Shown piece after piece: positions 10,390 to 19,250 of a stretch of 37,215 nucleotides of DNA (position 1 is the first letter of the stretch; each line of letters opens with the position of its first letter). The position numbers and the translations under genes were made by a program. The notes beneath the pieces are model-generated. The model saw only the letters and a program-made list of their open reading frames with translations, made no database searches and had not been told where the DNA came from. Origin of the DNA: Chara braunii. Its lineage: Eukaryota > Streptophyta > Charophyceae > Charales > Characeae. The stretch lies in assembly GCA_003427395.1 (NCBI GenBank), contig BFEA01000556.1, forward strand, positions 486,731 to 523,945, given 5' to 3'.

Positions 10390-11312
10390 TAAAACGGTTT
10401 TCACCTTCATGGTAGCAGATGCAGATCCCAGGGCTCGATCCCTAGACCTGCCCCAAACCCGTGTACAGTACAGTTTGCCCCATCTCGGTTTGAACCCGTG
10501 CCCTGCTCGTAAAGTTGTCTGTTTAAGGCTGTTGTTTAAGGCTGTTGTACATACGAGGGTTGAGTAGATTCAAGCTGCTTACCTGTAGGGTAGTAGTCAT
10601 AGCTTATGTCTGGTTGTAGCTGTTGTAGGTCTGAATGGTCAACCTTAGTCGTAGCTGCCGCAGTACCAAAATGGCAAAAGGTCTAGACTCTTCTAGAACT
10701 GCCCTTTTGAGAGTCTTGGAAGCAGTCCGTAGGCAAGTGGGCAAGTGGACAGACTTACCAGGTCCAGTCAGCAGTACCCGGTACCAGTCGCACCTTGTCC
10801 AGTCAGCAAGTACCATGTGGACTGTGTGCATCCTAGGCCCGATGGAAAGGAGCAGACAGCGACCAACCAAAGTATAAATCAAGAGGCAGCGTCCAGTTAT
10901 TCATTCATTCAGACTGTGAGCCGTGCGGAAGCGCTGCCTAAGCGACTTGTGCAAGGAGGTCTGCAGGTGCCCGAGGAAGAAGTGGGCTGAAAGGGAGATG
11001 AAGCGGCCATAGTTGCTAGTTAGTAGGTAGAGGTAGAACGCAGCCATAGCTGCTCTAGGTTAGAGATATGCTACAACGTGTTTGGGACATCCAGGGAGAT
11101 CCAGGGTAGTGTGTGTGTGTGAACAGTTGTTGAGGATAGTGTTGGAAGGGTGATGTGAGGGCGCACAGTTGCCATAGCCATTCGATGCACGTTGGAATCT
11201 GAACTGTGTTCTTGCCCTTGACATCTCTGAGTTTTGTGTGGGCGCCTGGCGCCTGTGTGATTGCCATCTGATTTCATGGATGCTGAATTATGGAAGAAGA
11301 TGAGTCTGATTG
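10390..11312 (+). mobile_element. 3' LTR of the second element
   Basis: Partner of 4002-4950. It has a small local duplication of GGCTGTTGTTTAA near 10527-10540 and lacks the GT-rich insert of the 5' copy. TATAAAT lies at 10873-10879 and CCATAGC at 11044 and 11172. It ends TCTGATTG and is followed by CATGT. Confidence 0.85.
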
Positions 11313-11317
11313 CATGT

Positions 11318-11719
11318 TTGTCTTCTGTACTGTAATTGTCCATTTCCCAAATGCACTCTTTCAGGTCACTGATATGTGACAATACATAGAGCTTCACACT
11401 ACTCGTCACTCTCCATGTATCTGGGATGAAACTGGACTGGATGCATTCATGTATTGAGCATCTTGAATGTATTAAGGCCATGAGCAGCTCCAGATACATT
11501 AAGAAAGGCGTGCAGTGAAGTGTGTCCCGTGGTCACAGTGAACTGCTTGGTGAACGATTGGCAGAAAGGGATAAAGGAAGTCAAGAAACGCAGGGTTGTG
11601 ACGGACCGTTTCGTTGGAGTCTCGCTGATACATCAGGGGGTTATGTGCCTTGCCGCAGAACTCACCAAATGTGAAAAAGAGTTTAAAAGACAAGAAAATG
11701 TGGCTGTATGGTTCCACAT

Positions 11720-11753
<34 letters not shown>

Positions 11754-11931
11754 AACTGGATAAACCTATTAGCCTCTTTTTTTGTTTGTTTGTTTTTTTG
11801 TTTGTTTTTTTGTTTGTTTTTTTGTTTGTTTTTGTTTTGTTACTCGGGGAGAGGCTCCATCTATTGGTGGGGAGCTTTCACCTGCTGGAAAACGGGTCCA
11901 CCGTCCCATATACAGAGTGAATCAAGAAGAT
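11318..11931. other. Unassigned DNA with long T runs
   Basis: No gene recognised. A 31-base T run lies at 11722-11752, and T-rich (T5-8 plus GTTTG) repeats at about 11778-11840. The segment near 11657-11690 (ACTCACCAAATGTGAAAA) resembles the foldback arms described next. Confidence 0.6.
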
Positions 11932-12053
11932 GGGCCTCGCTGCACTACTCTCGAAATGTGCAAAACGAGAGTGAATCTTCCGCTAGAATATGGAAAGATA
12001 CACGGCTATGATTTTTGTCTTTTGCGCATGTTGAGAGTAGTGCAGCGAGGCCC
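11932..12053. repeat. 122-nt hairpin with 34-nt arms
   Basis: The arm at 11932-11965 begins GGGCCTCGCTGCACTACTCT and pairs with 12020-12053 at 31 of 34 positions; the loop is 54 nt. The loop contains CGAGAGTGAATCTTCCGCTAG. Likely a small foldback or MITE. It could give a stem-loop transcript, but no promoter evidence is visible. Confidence 0.8.
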
Positions 12054-12370
12054 GATGCCAAGAAAATGGTTCAGAAAATGCCTGCCCGCATTGATTACTC
12101 TGGCATCCAGAGGATTGACTGTGCAGGTTGTTAAGAGATGGGAGGAAACCTCATCGCCCTCGGTCGGGTGCCAGATGCCTGCTGCTGAGAAGCTAGTTCC
12201 TCCCTCCTCCAACTACCCCTACCCAAATGCCATTTCCAACTACCAGCCTGCCAGCATTGATTGCCCTGATTACCAGGGGATTTAACTGAGGAGGTGATGT
12301 ATCTTGTGAATGGGTGAGCATCTGATAAGCACTGCCCGTTATCTCATTCTTGCCTGATCCAATGTTAGGT

Positions 12371-12440
12371 AAAGACTTCCACATTCTTGCGGAACATTCA
12401 TTCTCATTTTGCACATTTGGTGAGTGGTGCAGTGAGGCCC
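12371..12440 (-). repeat. Inverted third copy of the 11932 foldback arm plus its inner sequence
   Basis: Read on the minus strand, this matches 11932-12000, including parts of the loop: GGGCCTCACTGCACCACTCA, then AATGTGCAAAA, then GAATGTTCCGC. With the left arm it bounds about 509 bp (11932-12440), the size of a MITE whose interior is 12054-12370. Confidence 0.65.
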
Positions 12441-12843
12441 TATGTGACAAATTGACAATATATAGAAGAACGCCTGTTCCAGCAGCAGCAGGACACTGTG
12501 TCAACAGTCTGTGACTTTCTCCTTCGGAGGAAAGTTGCATATACTGTCTGTTACACTTATCTCCTTCTGCAGCCATGTGTGCAGATGGGCGCCCATGCTT
12601 TCCTGGTTGCACACACCCTCCGCATCTGAACATCCTGTGAGTCTATGTCCATCTGGCGGTCTTCTGTAGTGACCCTTGTTGCTTCCTCCTGACCTGCAAC
12701 GGACATGCCGGCGGAAATGTCTGGTGGGCATTGTTTTTTTTTTTTTTTTAAAGTCCAGTGTGTTGTAAAGGTCGGCTTCTGGACCCACGACAGGTACCTA
12801 TCTACAGTCAGCGACTAATTTATGGGATCCAGACCATCCTATC
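12441..12843. other. Unassigned DNA with a T run
   Basis: No gene recognised. A T run lies at 12733-12749. Read on the minus strand, the bases just before the resulting A run (TACAACACACTGGACTTT) resemble 19710-19727. Confidence 0.5.
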
Positions 12844-13128
12844 TTGGAGGATCCCCCTCAGACAGCCCCTACTGCAGGTTCCCCAACCATTTCCTCCACC
12901 GGAGTCTGTCTACTAACAACCCTCCTACCGGGATCCCTTAAGACAATCCCCTACTGTAGGTTCCCCACCGATATCCTCCAGCAGAGCTTGTCCCAAGCCA
13001 ACCCTCCCCCCAAACGGGAACCCATCCCGCCTAAGGTCCTTGCCCCCCCCAAAGCAGAGCCTAAGGTAACCAACACACATGAGCAGTCTAACCACAAACC
13101 CCTACCTGCGTCCCCATTAGACTGCTAA
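12844..13128 (+). other. Proline-rich reading frame over an ~81-bp direct repeat, doubtful gene
   Basis: An open frame of 94 residues rich in Pro, Ser and Thr. It lies over two imperfect copies of an ~81-bp unit marked by CCCCTACTGYAGGTTCCCC near 12864 and 12945. I recognise no domain. Composition and the repeat explain the open frame as well as a gene would. Cytosine runs continue to 13065. Confidence 0.3.
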
Positions 13129-13489
13129 CTGTATCAGGCAAACCCCTCATAGGCAAGGGCATTGTTAATACGAGCCGTTGTGGCAATTAGTGGCATCTGC
13201 TGAGAATGCGCAGCTAGCTCGTCCATGCCATCACCCATGTCATCTCTACCGTTCGTGTCCTCTCTTCATCGAGGGCAGACTGACTCCTGAGCCTTTCGTT
13301 ATCTTTCCCTATACTAATCTTTATTCCACAGTCCTTAGTTTTTGTTGTCTTCCTTCGCTTCATCTTTCCGCTGTGTGTGGGGGATGCCCCCTCTCCCTTC
13401 ACTCTGCCACTTCCTCGCGGCATGCAAGTGAGCGTCCGTGCCACACAGGAATGCAGGTCGAGCCGGGTACATTAGAGGCAACAGTAAAG
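13129..13489. other. Unassigned stretch, no recognisable gene
   Basis: Mixed-composition DNA. The open frame at 13178-13534 shows no domain or motif I recognise. Confidence 0.5.
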
Positions 13490-13763
13490 GGGGACCTGAA
13501 AGAAGAAATCAATTTTAAGAAAATAAAATTGTGAAATAAAGTCAAAACTGTCAAAGAGACAAAAAGTGGAAAAACTTTGAAAAAGCCAAAAGAACCTGGG
13601 CTACCAGCCAGGCCGCCTGGGTCACCTTGTTTGACCACGCAGCCCGGCCGTGCAAGGACCATGGAAGGGCCCAGCAAAAAAAAAAAAAAAAAATCCAAAA
13701 ACCTGGGAAAAAAATATGTGACCGGACTGGTGACCCCCAGAATAGAAGGGCCTTATGTTGTTT

Positions 13764-13806
<43 letters not shown>
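13490..13806 (+). repeat. A-rich segment ending in a long poly(A), possible retroposon tail
   Basis: A GC-rich core (13605-13673, including CCTGGGCTACCAGCCAGG) is followed by a run of about 16 A at 13676-13692 and then by 39 A at 13768-13806. The poly(A) end suggests a retroposed sequence. I found no A/B boxes or target duplication. Confidence 0.4.
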
Positions 13807-13808
<2 letters not shown>

Positions 13809-14865
13809 GAACAACTTGTGCCTCAGAGAGAGTCACATCGAATTTCTTTACCAAATTTAAAATGAAAATATTAAACTAAGAGAAAATAATTTAAATTAAT
13901 GATATTAATATTAATATTTATTTTTAATTATTTTCGGCCCTGCCGGGCAAGTTGCCCCGGGCCACTCCGGTAGCCTAGAAAATAAACGAAATAAATGAAC
14001 TGGGAAAAAGAGCCTGTGTGTCTTTTTTTCTTTTGTTTTTGAATGCGCAAATTCAGCGCAATGAAGTTGCCTTGGCTGGTGCCCCTCTTATGATTCACAA
14101 ATGGATTGCTTTATTTTGCTCTGTTTTTTTGTTATGGTTAACGATATCAATTTAATGGGGTTGGTACCTACTGGGGTGGAAAAAAAAAAAAAAAAAAAAA
14201 AAAAAAAGAAGAAGAAGAAGTACCTGTTCGTTGTGCGATGTTCCCTGAGATCGCAACACAAACGCATTGTGCAGATATTTGAGAAGATGGATGCAAAGCG
14301 AAACGGTTTTCCAGTTTCTCAACATAGAGATGGTGTCTTTCACTGTTTGGGGATCAAGTCTTCGTCCGCTCGCCACTCCTTGGTGCCTATCTCCAATCCA
14401 GTTCTTCAGGCACCTCTCGTATACTCCCTGCCATCATTCATTCCCTTCACCCCCTTTCCCACTTGCCCTCCTCCGCCCCTCGTTCTCCACTCCGCCGCAC
14501 CCCCCAATAGAAAAGGACCCCACCCTTGCGGGTCGGGGTTCGAAAATTTAAAAGCAAACAGAAAAACGAAGGAACTTTGTAAGGCAGAAGAATGCAGAAT
14601 GTATCCCCCCCCTGCCCCCCCACCCCCTCCAAAAAAGAAAAAAAGAAAGAAAAATTGCAGAATCCAGGGAGCAAGAAGTGAGGGGCAGACGGAAGAGAGT
14701 GCGACACACAGATGGGTAAGTTTGCAATAACAGCATATCCAAATGAACGGGTGAGTTGGACTAACAGCATACGCAAATGAAAATAGCAAAAACCAACTCC
14801 AGATAAAGCATTGCTTTTAGTGTTGGCCATAGCCTCTGCTGCTACTCGATGAGGGGTGGGGGACG
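13807..14865. other. Unassigned DNA with AT-rich, poly(A) and poly(C) patches
   Basis: Holds the 13-mer TTATTTTTAATTA at 13918-13930 (three other exact copies in the window), 28 A at 14180-14207, C-rich DNA at 14440-14520 and 14605-14635, and CCATAGC at 14827. Open frames here follow composition and show no domain. Confidence 0.55.
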
Positions 14866-15030
14866 ATGAGAAAGGGAGGCGCAGCTACTGGCAAAATGCT
14901 CGCCGGTCTTTGCGTTGGCCGGATCCCCACCGGCGGCCCCACCCCCCGAGGGGCAACATGAATTACCTCGTCTGCGAGGCCCTATGCTTGCAGGGGTCCC
15001 CTCTATATAGTCGTAGGTAGGTAGGTAGTG
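14866..15030 (+). repeat. Dispersed repeat Z, copy 1
   Basis: Similar to 20295-20525: GATGAGAAAGGGAGGCGCAG at the start, CCCCACCGG blocks in the middle, and CTATGCTTGCAGGGGTCCCC followed by GTAGGTAGGTAG at the end. GC-rich, with short self-complementary words. Copy 2 directly follows the U2-like sequence; this copy does not. Confidence 0.7.
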
Positions 15031-15530
15031 TGAGGTGAATTTGAGAGAAGAATATAGCTTTAAAAAAAAATAAAAAAAATAAAAAAAATTAGGAGATGGA
15101 AAAAGGAAATGAAAAGAAACTGAAAAGTTATACAAAACATGCCAGAAAGAAAAATCCCTCGGCACCTGTTGCTTCTGCTAGATGCACCAACTCCCATGGA
15201 GACTAGAGAAGCATGCTCCCTTCTTCCTTGCTTGGAGGTGAAGTAACTGTTTTAGTTGTCCCTCCAGGGTGACACCTCACAGTTCCACTTTTTTCGATCC
15301 TATTCTCCCCTCCGCCACCCCCCGCCTCTGCCCCTGCCCCCCCAAGTGGACCCGTCTCGGTTCTCAATCTATGTGCGCATGCCCAGGTACATCAAATGCG
15401 CTCCCCAAAGCCCCACTATCTCCCCTCCCCCAGTTCTTCCCAAAAACGGAAAACAGAAAGGTCATCCTAGCAGAAATGGGTGCATTTGATGTGTTCCCAG
15501 GGGATGTGGGACCATGGGTCCAGCAGGGGC
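15031..15530. other. Unassigned DNA
   Basis: An A-rich patch at 15060-15120, then C-rich DNA at 15300-15440. No gene recognised. Confidence 0.5.
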
Positions 15531-15618
15531 AAGGTCCCACTTGCGCAAATTAGGAGTTTTCTGCCGTTGATCTTCGCTATCTACGGTCAGTATCTCTTAA
15601 TTTGTGCAAGTGGGACCA
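15531..15618. repeat. Inverted repeat with ~26-nt arms
   Basis: The arm ending CCCACTTGCGCAAATTAGGA (about 15531-15556) pairs with 15593-15618 (CTCTTAATTTGTGCAAGTGG) at about 23 of 26 positions; the loop is about 36 nt. GGGACCATGGGTCCAGCAG occurs both upstream (15509) and in the right flank (15612), so the unit is also partly duplicated. Confidence 0.75.
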
Positions 15619-15687
15619 TGGGTCCAGCAGGTGCAGGTTCCCAACGGCAGATGAGAATTTGGTGAGCTGTGAACAGTCGCTTCTTTC

Positions 15688-16132
15688 CTAAAACAGCCAT
15701 TTCGTTTAACCACCCGAACTTGGCCCAGCTATCGGCCGCGGGCGATTCCCGTTAACGCGCCGGTAGTTGCAGGCTCTGGGGCACTGAACCACAATGGCTG
15801 GAAGCGCCAGCCAAAATCAAAACGAAACGGTGCCCCGACGGCTCGGCAAAACTTGGCGCGCAGGGGGTGTCCCGGCTCGGCATCAATGGCTGGGCCAAGT
15901 ACTGGTGGTTTAAAATGGATATTCTATCATTTCTGAACGAAATTGAGACCTATTTATCTGGCCCTAAAAATGGCACTGTTCTGTATACTATATACTGAGG
16001 GTCAGTCTGGACTTAGCTGGTCCACAGGGGCCGGCGCTTTCAGACGGTGACATTCTTATGGCCAAATAAGTAGGTTTCAATTTTTCGTAAAAAAAATTTA
16101 AAAATGTCCATGTTAACGAAATGGCTGTTCTA
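15688..16132. mobile_element. Foldback element with ~90-bp arms, interrupted by another MITE
   Basis: The left arm is split into 15688-15709 (CCTAAAACAGCCATTTCG...) and 15914-15985 (ATGGATATT... ACCTATTTATCTGGCCC). The right arm at about 16040-16132 is its inverted counterpart (GGCCAAATAAGTAGG... CGAAATGGCTGTTCTAGG). Without the insertion the element would be about 240 bp. No coding capacity. Arm limits are by eye. Confidence 0.72.
15710..15908. mobile_element. 199-bp MITE nested in the foldback element
   Basis: The ends are CCACCCGAACTTGGCCCAGC and, inverted, CCACCAGTACTTGGCCCAGC (17 of 20 identical). It is flanked by TTTAA on both sides (15705-15709 and 15909-15913). Removing one TTTAA and the insert rejoins the outer element's left arm. 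The TTAA core of the duplication suggests a piggyBac-like or other TA-rich-target superfamily, but the superfamily is not established. Confidence 0.78.
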
Positions 16133-16505
16133 GGACACTGGACCCAGCTTCCAGCACTGTGTGGTGGATGTGGTATATCTGTGGCGGAAGGGGCACTCAC
16201 CCTGGTTCGCAGCATTGCTGTTGTCCCACTAATTTGTTCTCTGGTCCCGATTTCCAGCAGTTGTAGATCCCGACCACTAGAATGGAGCCATCAACTAGCA
16301 CAACACCTCACCTTCGGGAACAGGCCAATCATCCTGGTCCTTCTTTTTTTTTTTTTTTTTTTTTTTTTTTTATTCTCGTCTTGGTCTTGAGTCAAGGTCT
16401 TGCGTGGTGATGTGTAGCAAGGAAAACAAAGATAATTTTTTTTTTTTTTTAATAAATATATGGCAAAAGGTGCCGGGAGGGGAGAGAGGGTGGGCCTTTG
16501 CACTC
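16133..16505. other. Unassigned DNA with T runs
   Basis: 28 T at 16344-16371 and a second T run at 16437-16450. No gene recognised. Confidence 0.5.
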
Positions 16506-16577
16506 AGCCCATGTCACTGAATGGCATACACATGTAACTGTTAATAAACAGGTCATGCGTTCAAATCTTAACTCAAA
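16506..16577 (+). other. tRNA-like sequence, possibly tRNA-Ile derived
   Basis: CTGTTAATAAACAG can form an anticodon stem-loop with AAT in the anticodon position. It is followed by GGTCATGCGTTCAAATC, which resembles a T-arm/B box. The upstream TGTCACTGAATGGCA is a poor A box. The acceptor ends do not pair, so it is a relic or the head of a short retroposon at most. Confidence 0.35.
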
Positions 16578-17480
16578 TCCTAAGTCAGATAGATACGATA
16601 ATGTTAGGGGCTACACTGCTGCAGGAAAAAGGGGTGGAACTCTGAACTCGGGTGTGGGGTCGAGAACATAGGGATAGGGAAGGACATGCCACCCCACATG
16701 GAAAAAACTCCGCAGTTGTCGTTTGTTTTTTCTTTTCTCCGGTTGCTCTTCGATGGAAAAAAAAAACAAAAAAAGAGTTGTGGAGAACTTGGATGGGACA
16801 TGCACCAACACTGAGTAGGGGAAGGTTCACACAATCATGCAACGAAAATGAGCGAGAGGAAAATGACAGAAATCCAAATTACACATCACATTGAAAGCCG
16901 GATAATGGCATGCTGTCCAGAAAGTAGAGAGCACCAAGTCACACACCAATTGAGACCAAAGCAATGAACGCAGTTGTCGATGTCAGTTCCTTCTCGGCAC
17001 CATCGACAATTTATCGGATGTCTCTTCCCCTAATTGGCGCACAGCGCCCAGACTAGAATCACAGAGCGCCTAGACTAGCCTACACTACCATGATAATGCA
17101 ACAGGAAACAACAGCAGCAGACCACTTGTACATGAAGATGCCGCCCATGCAGACCTCCACGGCACGACCAGGCACATCCTCCCTTGTTCTCTCTCCACTC
17201 CACCTCGTCTTCCCCCACACGCTATCCCTTTCTCCAAGGAAAATCGCCTATCTCCGGTGGCCACCACCTCTGGGACAGCCCGGCTATGGCTGCTCACGCT
17301 CTGGTACCAGGCAGCGGCCTCATCTGCGCCCGTGCACGCCCGGCGCTAGCGGCCTTGCAAGCGCTTAGACTGCCAGCGCTGCCGCTCACGTGCCGAATGC
17401 CAGAATGTACCTCCAGCTGGTCGGCACTTTACTATATCGAAAGTGCCCTCAGCCTCTGGCGGCCTGGAAGAGAGGCTGTG
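16578..17480. other. Unassigned DNA
   Basis: No gene recognised. A local repeat of CAGAGCGCC/CACAGCGCC and TAGACTAG words lies at 17038-17085. One GCTATGG word occurs at 17283. Confidence 0.5.
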
Positions 17481-17780
17481 GTTTCCATAAGCTTCACGTT
17501 GGGCCAAAGTGTCTGCGCCCAGGCCCATTAAGATACTGGCCTGGGCCCGAAGTAGTTAGGCGCACCCAACCCTGCAACGTGGCTGCAGCTTCCTGATAGG
17601 CTGACGGGCCTTCTTCCACGTTGCAGCCAGGGCCCCTTGAACCAACTGGCGCCCGGTAACTGTCTAGGCCCCCCATGTGCACCAACAGGCCAAAAATAGG
17701 CCTCGTAGGAAACTTGTGCCCGCCTTCACTTAGGGCGGGCACGAGGCTGGCAAAACAGGGCCTTGTGATACTGCCGAGGG
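17481..17780 (+). repeat. Outer block of the left mirror arm, with GC hairpin
   Basis: About 17485-17570 (GTGTCTGCGCCCAGGC..., GGCGCACCCA) matches the reverse complement of about 21120-21210. The hairpin GTGCCCGCC-9 nt-GGCGGGCAC at 17716-17742 matches 20801-20827 in opposite orientation: the loop TTCACTTAG here is CTAAGTGAA there. Similarity between these blocks is weak. Confidence 0.6.
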
Positions 17781-18003
17781 CTGGAATCCTCGCAATCAGA
17801 GTAGATGTGCAGAGCCAGCAGGCAAGATGTTCATGAATGGAAGAGAAAGAAGATGCAGGACATGGCTGGCAAAAGACATGAGAAGGAGAAAGAGAAACAG
17901 AAAGACAATGAAAGCGCACAGACACACACAGCCATAGAGAACCAAGGCAGATCTTGTCCTTCTTCTCCTTCTTCTTCTTCTTCTTTTTTATTTTTTATTT
18001 TTA
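17781..18003. other. Purine-rich spacer 3' of the U6-like sequence
   Basis: GAA/AGA-rich at 17830-17905 and TTC/T-rich at 17955-18003. On the U6 strand the latter is an A-rich tail (AAAAATAAAAAATAAAAAAG) directly after the U6-like end. Confidence 0.6.
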
Positions 18004-18099
18004 ATTAGACCATTTCTCAACTTATGCGAGTCATCCTTGCACAGGGCCCATGCTAATATTCTCGGAATCGTTCCAATATTAACGAATGCCCCGAAGGAC
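18004..18099 (-). pseudogene. U6 snRNA-like sequence (probable retropseudogene)
   Basis: U6 is the catalytic small RNA of the spliceosome. The minus strand begins GTCCTTCGGGGCATTCG, then ATATTGGAACGAT, then TATTAGCATGG, GTGCAAGGATGACTCGCATAA and GAGAAATGGTCT. These match the 5' stem, the central region and the 3' part of U6 in order over its full length of about 100 nt. The ACAGAGA box reads TCCGAGA. After GGTCT there is no T run for Pol III termination; instead an A-rich tail follows. I see no TATA box about 30 bases upstream. These points favour an inactive retroposed copy. The upstream block (18169-18250) also lies upstream of the U2-like sequence at 20179. Confidence 0.85.
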
Positions 18100-18168
18100 C
18101 TCTGTTGACCTTTACCCTCCTCACCAAGAATGAAGGTAGGACAAGAACCCCCCCCAAAAAAAGCAGGG

Positions 18169-18250
18169 AAAATTGCATCTGTACCCCACTTAAATAGGGA
18201 ATACGGGCTACCCAGTCCCAGTGCCAACATGCGTCTGTACCCAGAAAACG
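18169..18250 (-). repeat. Shared upstream block Y, left copy
   Basis: ATCTGTACCCCACTTAAATAGGGAATAC followed by CCCAGTCCCA matches the reverse complement of 20015-20095 (20043-20088 is the best part). On the U6 strand it sits 70-150 bases 5' of the U6-like start; in the other arm it sits 85-165 bases 5' of the U2-like start. It may be a shared promoter remnant or part of one repeat family. Confidence 0.65.
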
Positions 18251-18375
18251 GCTGGTGGAAATTGTTTGCGTGCCCAGGACCGAGGTGGACCCAGGTTAGT
18301 TGGCATCTGTACCCAGAAAACGGCTGGTGGAAATTGTTTGCATGCCCAGGACTGAGGTGGACCCAGGTTGGTACC
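18231..18375 (+). repeat. 72-bp tandem repeat, two copies
   Basis: GCGTCTGTACCCAGAAAACG begins at 18231 and GCATCTGTACCCAGAAAACG at 18303. Each is followed by GCTGGTGGAAATTGTTTGC and GAGGTGGACCCAGGTT. The two copies are nearly identical. Block Y starts with a related GCATCTGTACCC, so it may be an older, diverged unit of the array. Confidence 0.88.
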
Positions 18376-18396
18376 GCAAAATTGCGGTTATAACCA

Positions 18397-18452
18397 ACTA
18401 CCCGAATGCACGAATGCACGAATTATGGACATAATTCGTGCATTCGGGTAGT
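18397..18452. repeat. Perfect 15-bp stem hairpin extended by a slipped outer stem
   Basis: GAATGCACGAATTAT (18412-18426) pairs perfectly with ATAATTCGTGCATTC (18431-18445) around the 4-nt loop GGAC. ACTACCC (18397-18403) pairs with GGGTAGT (18446-18452). The left arm has one extra copy of the 8-mer GAATGCAC. It ends 3 bases before the tRNA-like sequence. Confidence 0.9.
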
Positions 18453-18455
18453 CCA

Positions 18456-18537
18456 GTTGATGTAGCTCAGTGGTTAGAACACCGGTTGGAAATGCGCATT
18501 GTGGTATGAGGTTGCGGGTTCAAATCCGCAGCCTTGC
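18456..18537 (+). other. tRNA-like sequence with A and B boxes
   Basis: TAGCTCAGTGGTTAGA (18463-18478) fits an A box/D-arm, and GGGTTCAAATCC (18516-18527) a B box. The T-stem TGCGG/CCGCA pairs with an 8-nt loop. Acceptor strands GTTGATG and GCCTTGC do not pair, and no standard anticodon arm can be drawn. This is a tRNA-derived relic or SINE head, not a working tRNA gene. Confidence 0.65.
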
Positions 18538-18749
18538 GCATGGACACCGGCAGGCCATTAGAATGACGCACGGCTGGACACACACCCCATGGGATGACGC
18601 ACGTTAGTTATTACAGACACTGCCTGCGCACCACCAAAGGGTTGTTCATGGTGTTGTATGTTGGTTCTGGGCTTCACGTGGGTTGCTTGGGGGTGTTGGT
18701 CTTGGGTGTTCTGTTGATCTCCCCAGTCTGGCATCACATGTTTGTGACA

Positions 18750-18822
18750 TTTGCGCTAGTCGTTCACATGGTAGAGTCATTCGATTACACGTTACAAGGT
18801 CACGGGTTCGAGTTGGTTCGGA
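18750..18822 (+). other. tRNA-like sequence resembling tRNA-Val(CAC)
   Basis: TAGTCGTTCACATGGTAGAG resembles a D-arm/A box. ATTACACGT places CAC in the anticodon position, as in tRNA-Val. AAGGTCACGGGTTCGAG is a good variable loop plus B box. The acceptor stem does not pair and the T-stem is poor on the 3' side. It is possibly the head of a tRNA-derived retroposon whose body is the repeat-rich DNA after it. Confidence 0.55.
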
Positions 18823-19250
18823 CCTTGGGGGGTTCCTTCTCCAGCTTACCCCGTTCTCTCTTCGATATACACACATGATGCTGCCTATACATCTTGATAC
18901 ATCGATTCACAGGGCACACACAACCTTCGGGCATATATACATAGCTTGCCAGTTATACATGGCCTACGGGATAGCTTGCCAATTATACATGGCCTACGTG
19001 CTACATACACAACCTTCGGGCATATATACATGGCTTGCCAATTATACATGGCCTACGGGCTACATACACAAGTTTCCACAGATGGTGCTGTCTGCACATC
19101 TTGATACACAGATACACTATGCATACAGTCTTCGGATACACACACAGATTACGAACTACACAACTATCAGACTGGGCGGGTCTAGTCACTGGTGGGGTCT
19201 AGTATCTGCAGTAGGGACAGGTATGGGCCACCGGAGTTCCTACTGATATT
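18823..19250 (+). repeat. Short tandem repeats: ACACAACCTTCGGGCATATA / TTATACATGGCCTACG units
   Basis: ACACAACCTTCGGGCATATA at 18918 and 19008, TTATACATGGCCTACG at 18953, 18984 and 19042, and GCTTGCCARTTATACATGG three times. The flanks also repeat (CATCTTGATACA at 18890 and 19097). Irregular units of about 30-90 bp; no gene. Confidence 0.8.

Larger units (their letters stand above)
3997..11317 (+). mobile_element. Defective Ty3/gypsy LTR retrotransposon, near full length
   Basis: A 7.3-kb element bounded by matching CATGT pentamers at 3997-4001 and 11313-11317. The order is 5' LTR, tRNA-iMet primer site, GA-rich leader, gag with zinc knuckle, aspartic protease, RT, start of RNase H, integrase tail, polypurine tract and 3' LTR. 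The PR-RT-RH-IN order is that of Ty3/gypsy. It is inactive: gag and pol contain many stops and frameshifts, the RT active site is changed, and most of RNase H plus the integrase catalytic core is deleted at about 9950. By eye the LTRs are roughly 90% identical, so the insertion is not very recent. Confidence 0.88.

Noticed and set aside
11520-12011. 163-residue frame rich in Phe/Cys/Leu
   Set aside because: Driven by long T runs and GTTTG repeats.
14515-14545. GGGTCGGGGTTCGAAAATTT as a tRNA B box
   Set aside because: No A box or pairable arms upstream; surrounding DNA is C-rich low complexity.
14101-14730. 209-residue frame
   Set aside because: Crosses a 28-base A run and C-rich tracts; no domain, and no codon pattern distinct from the background.
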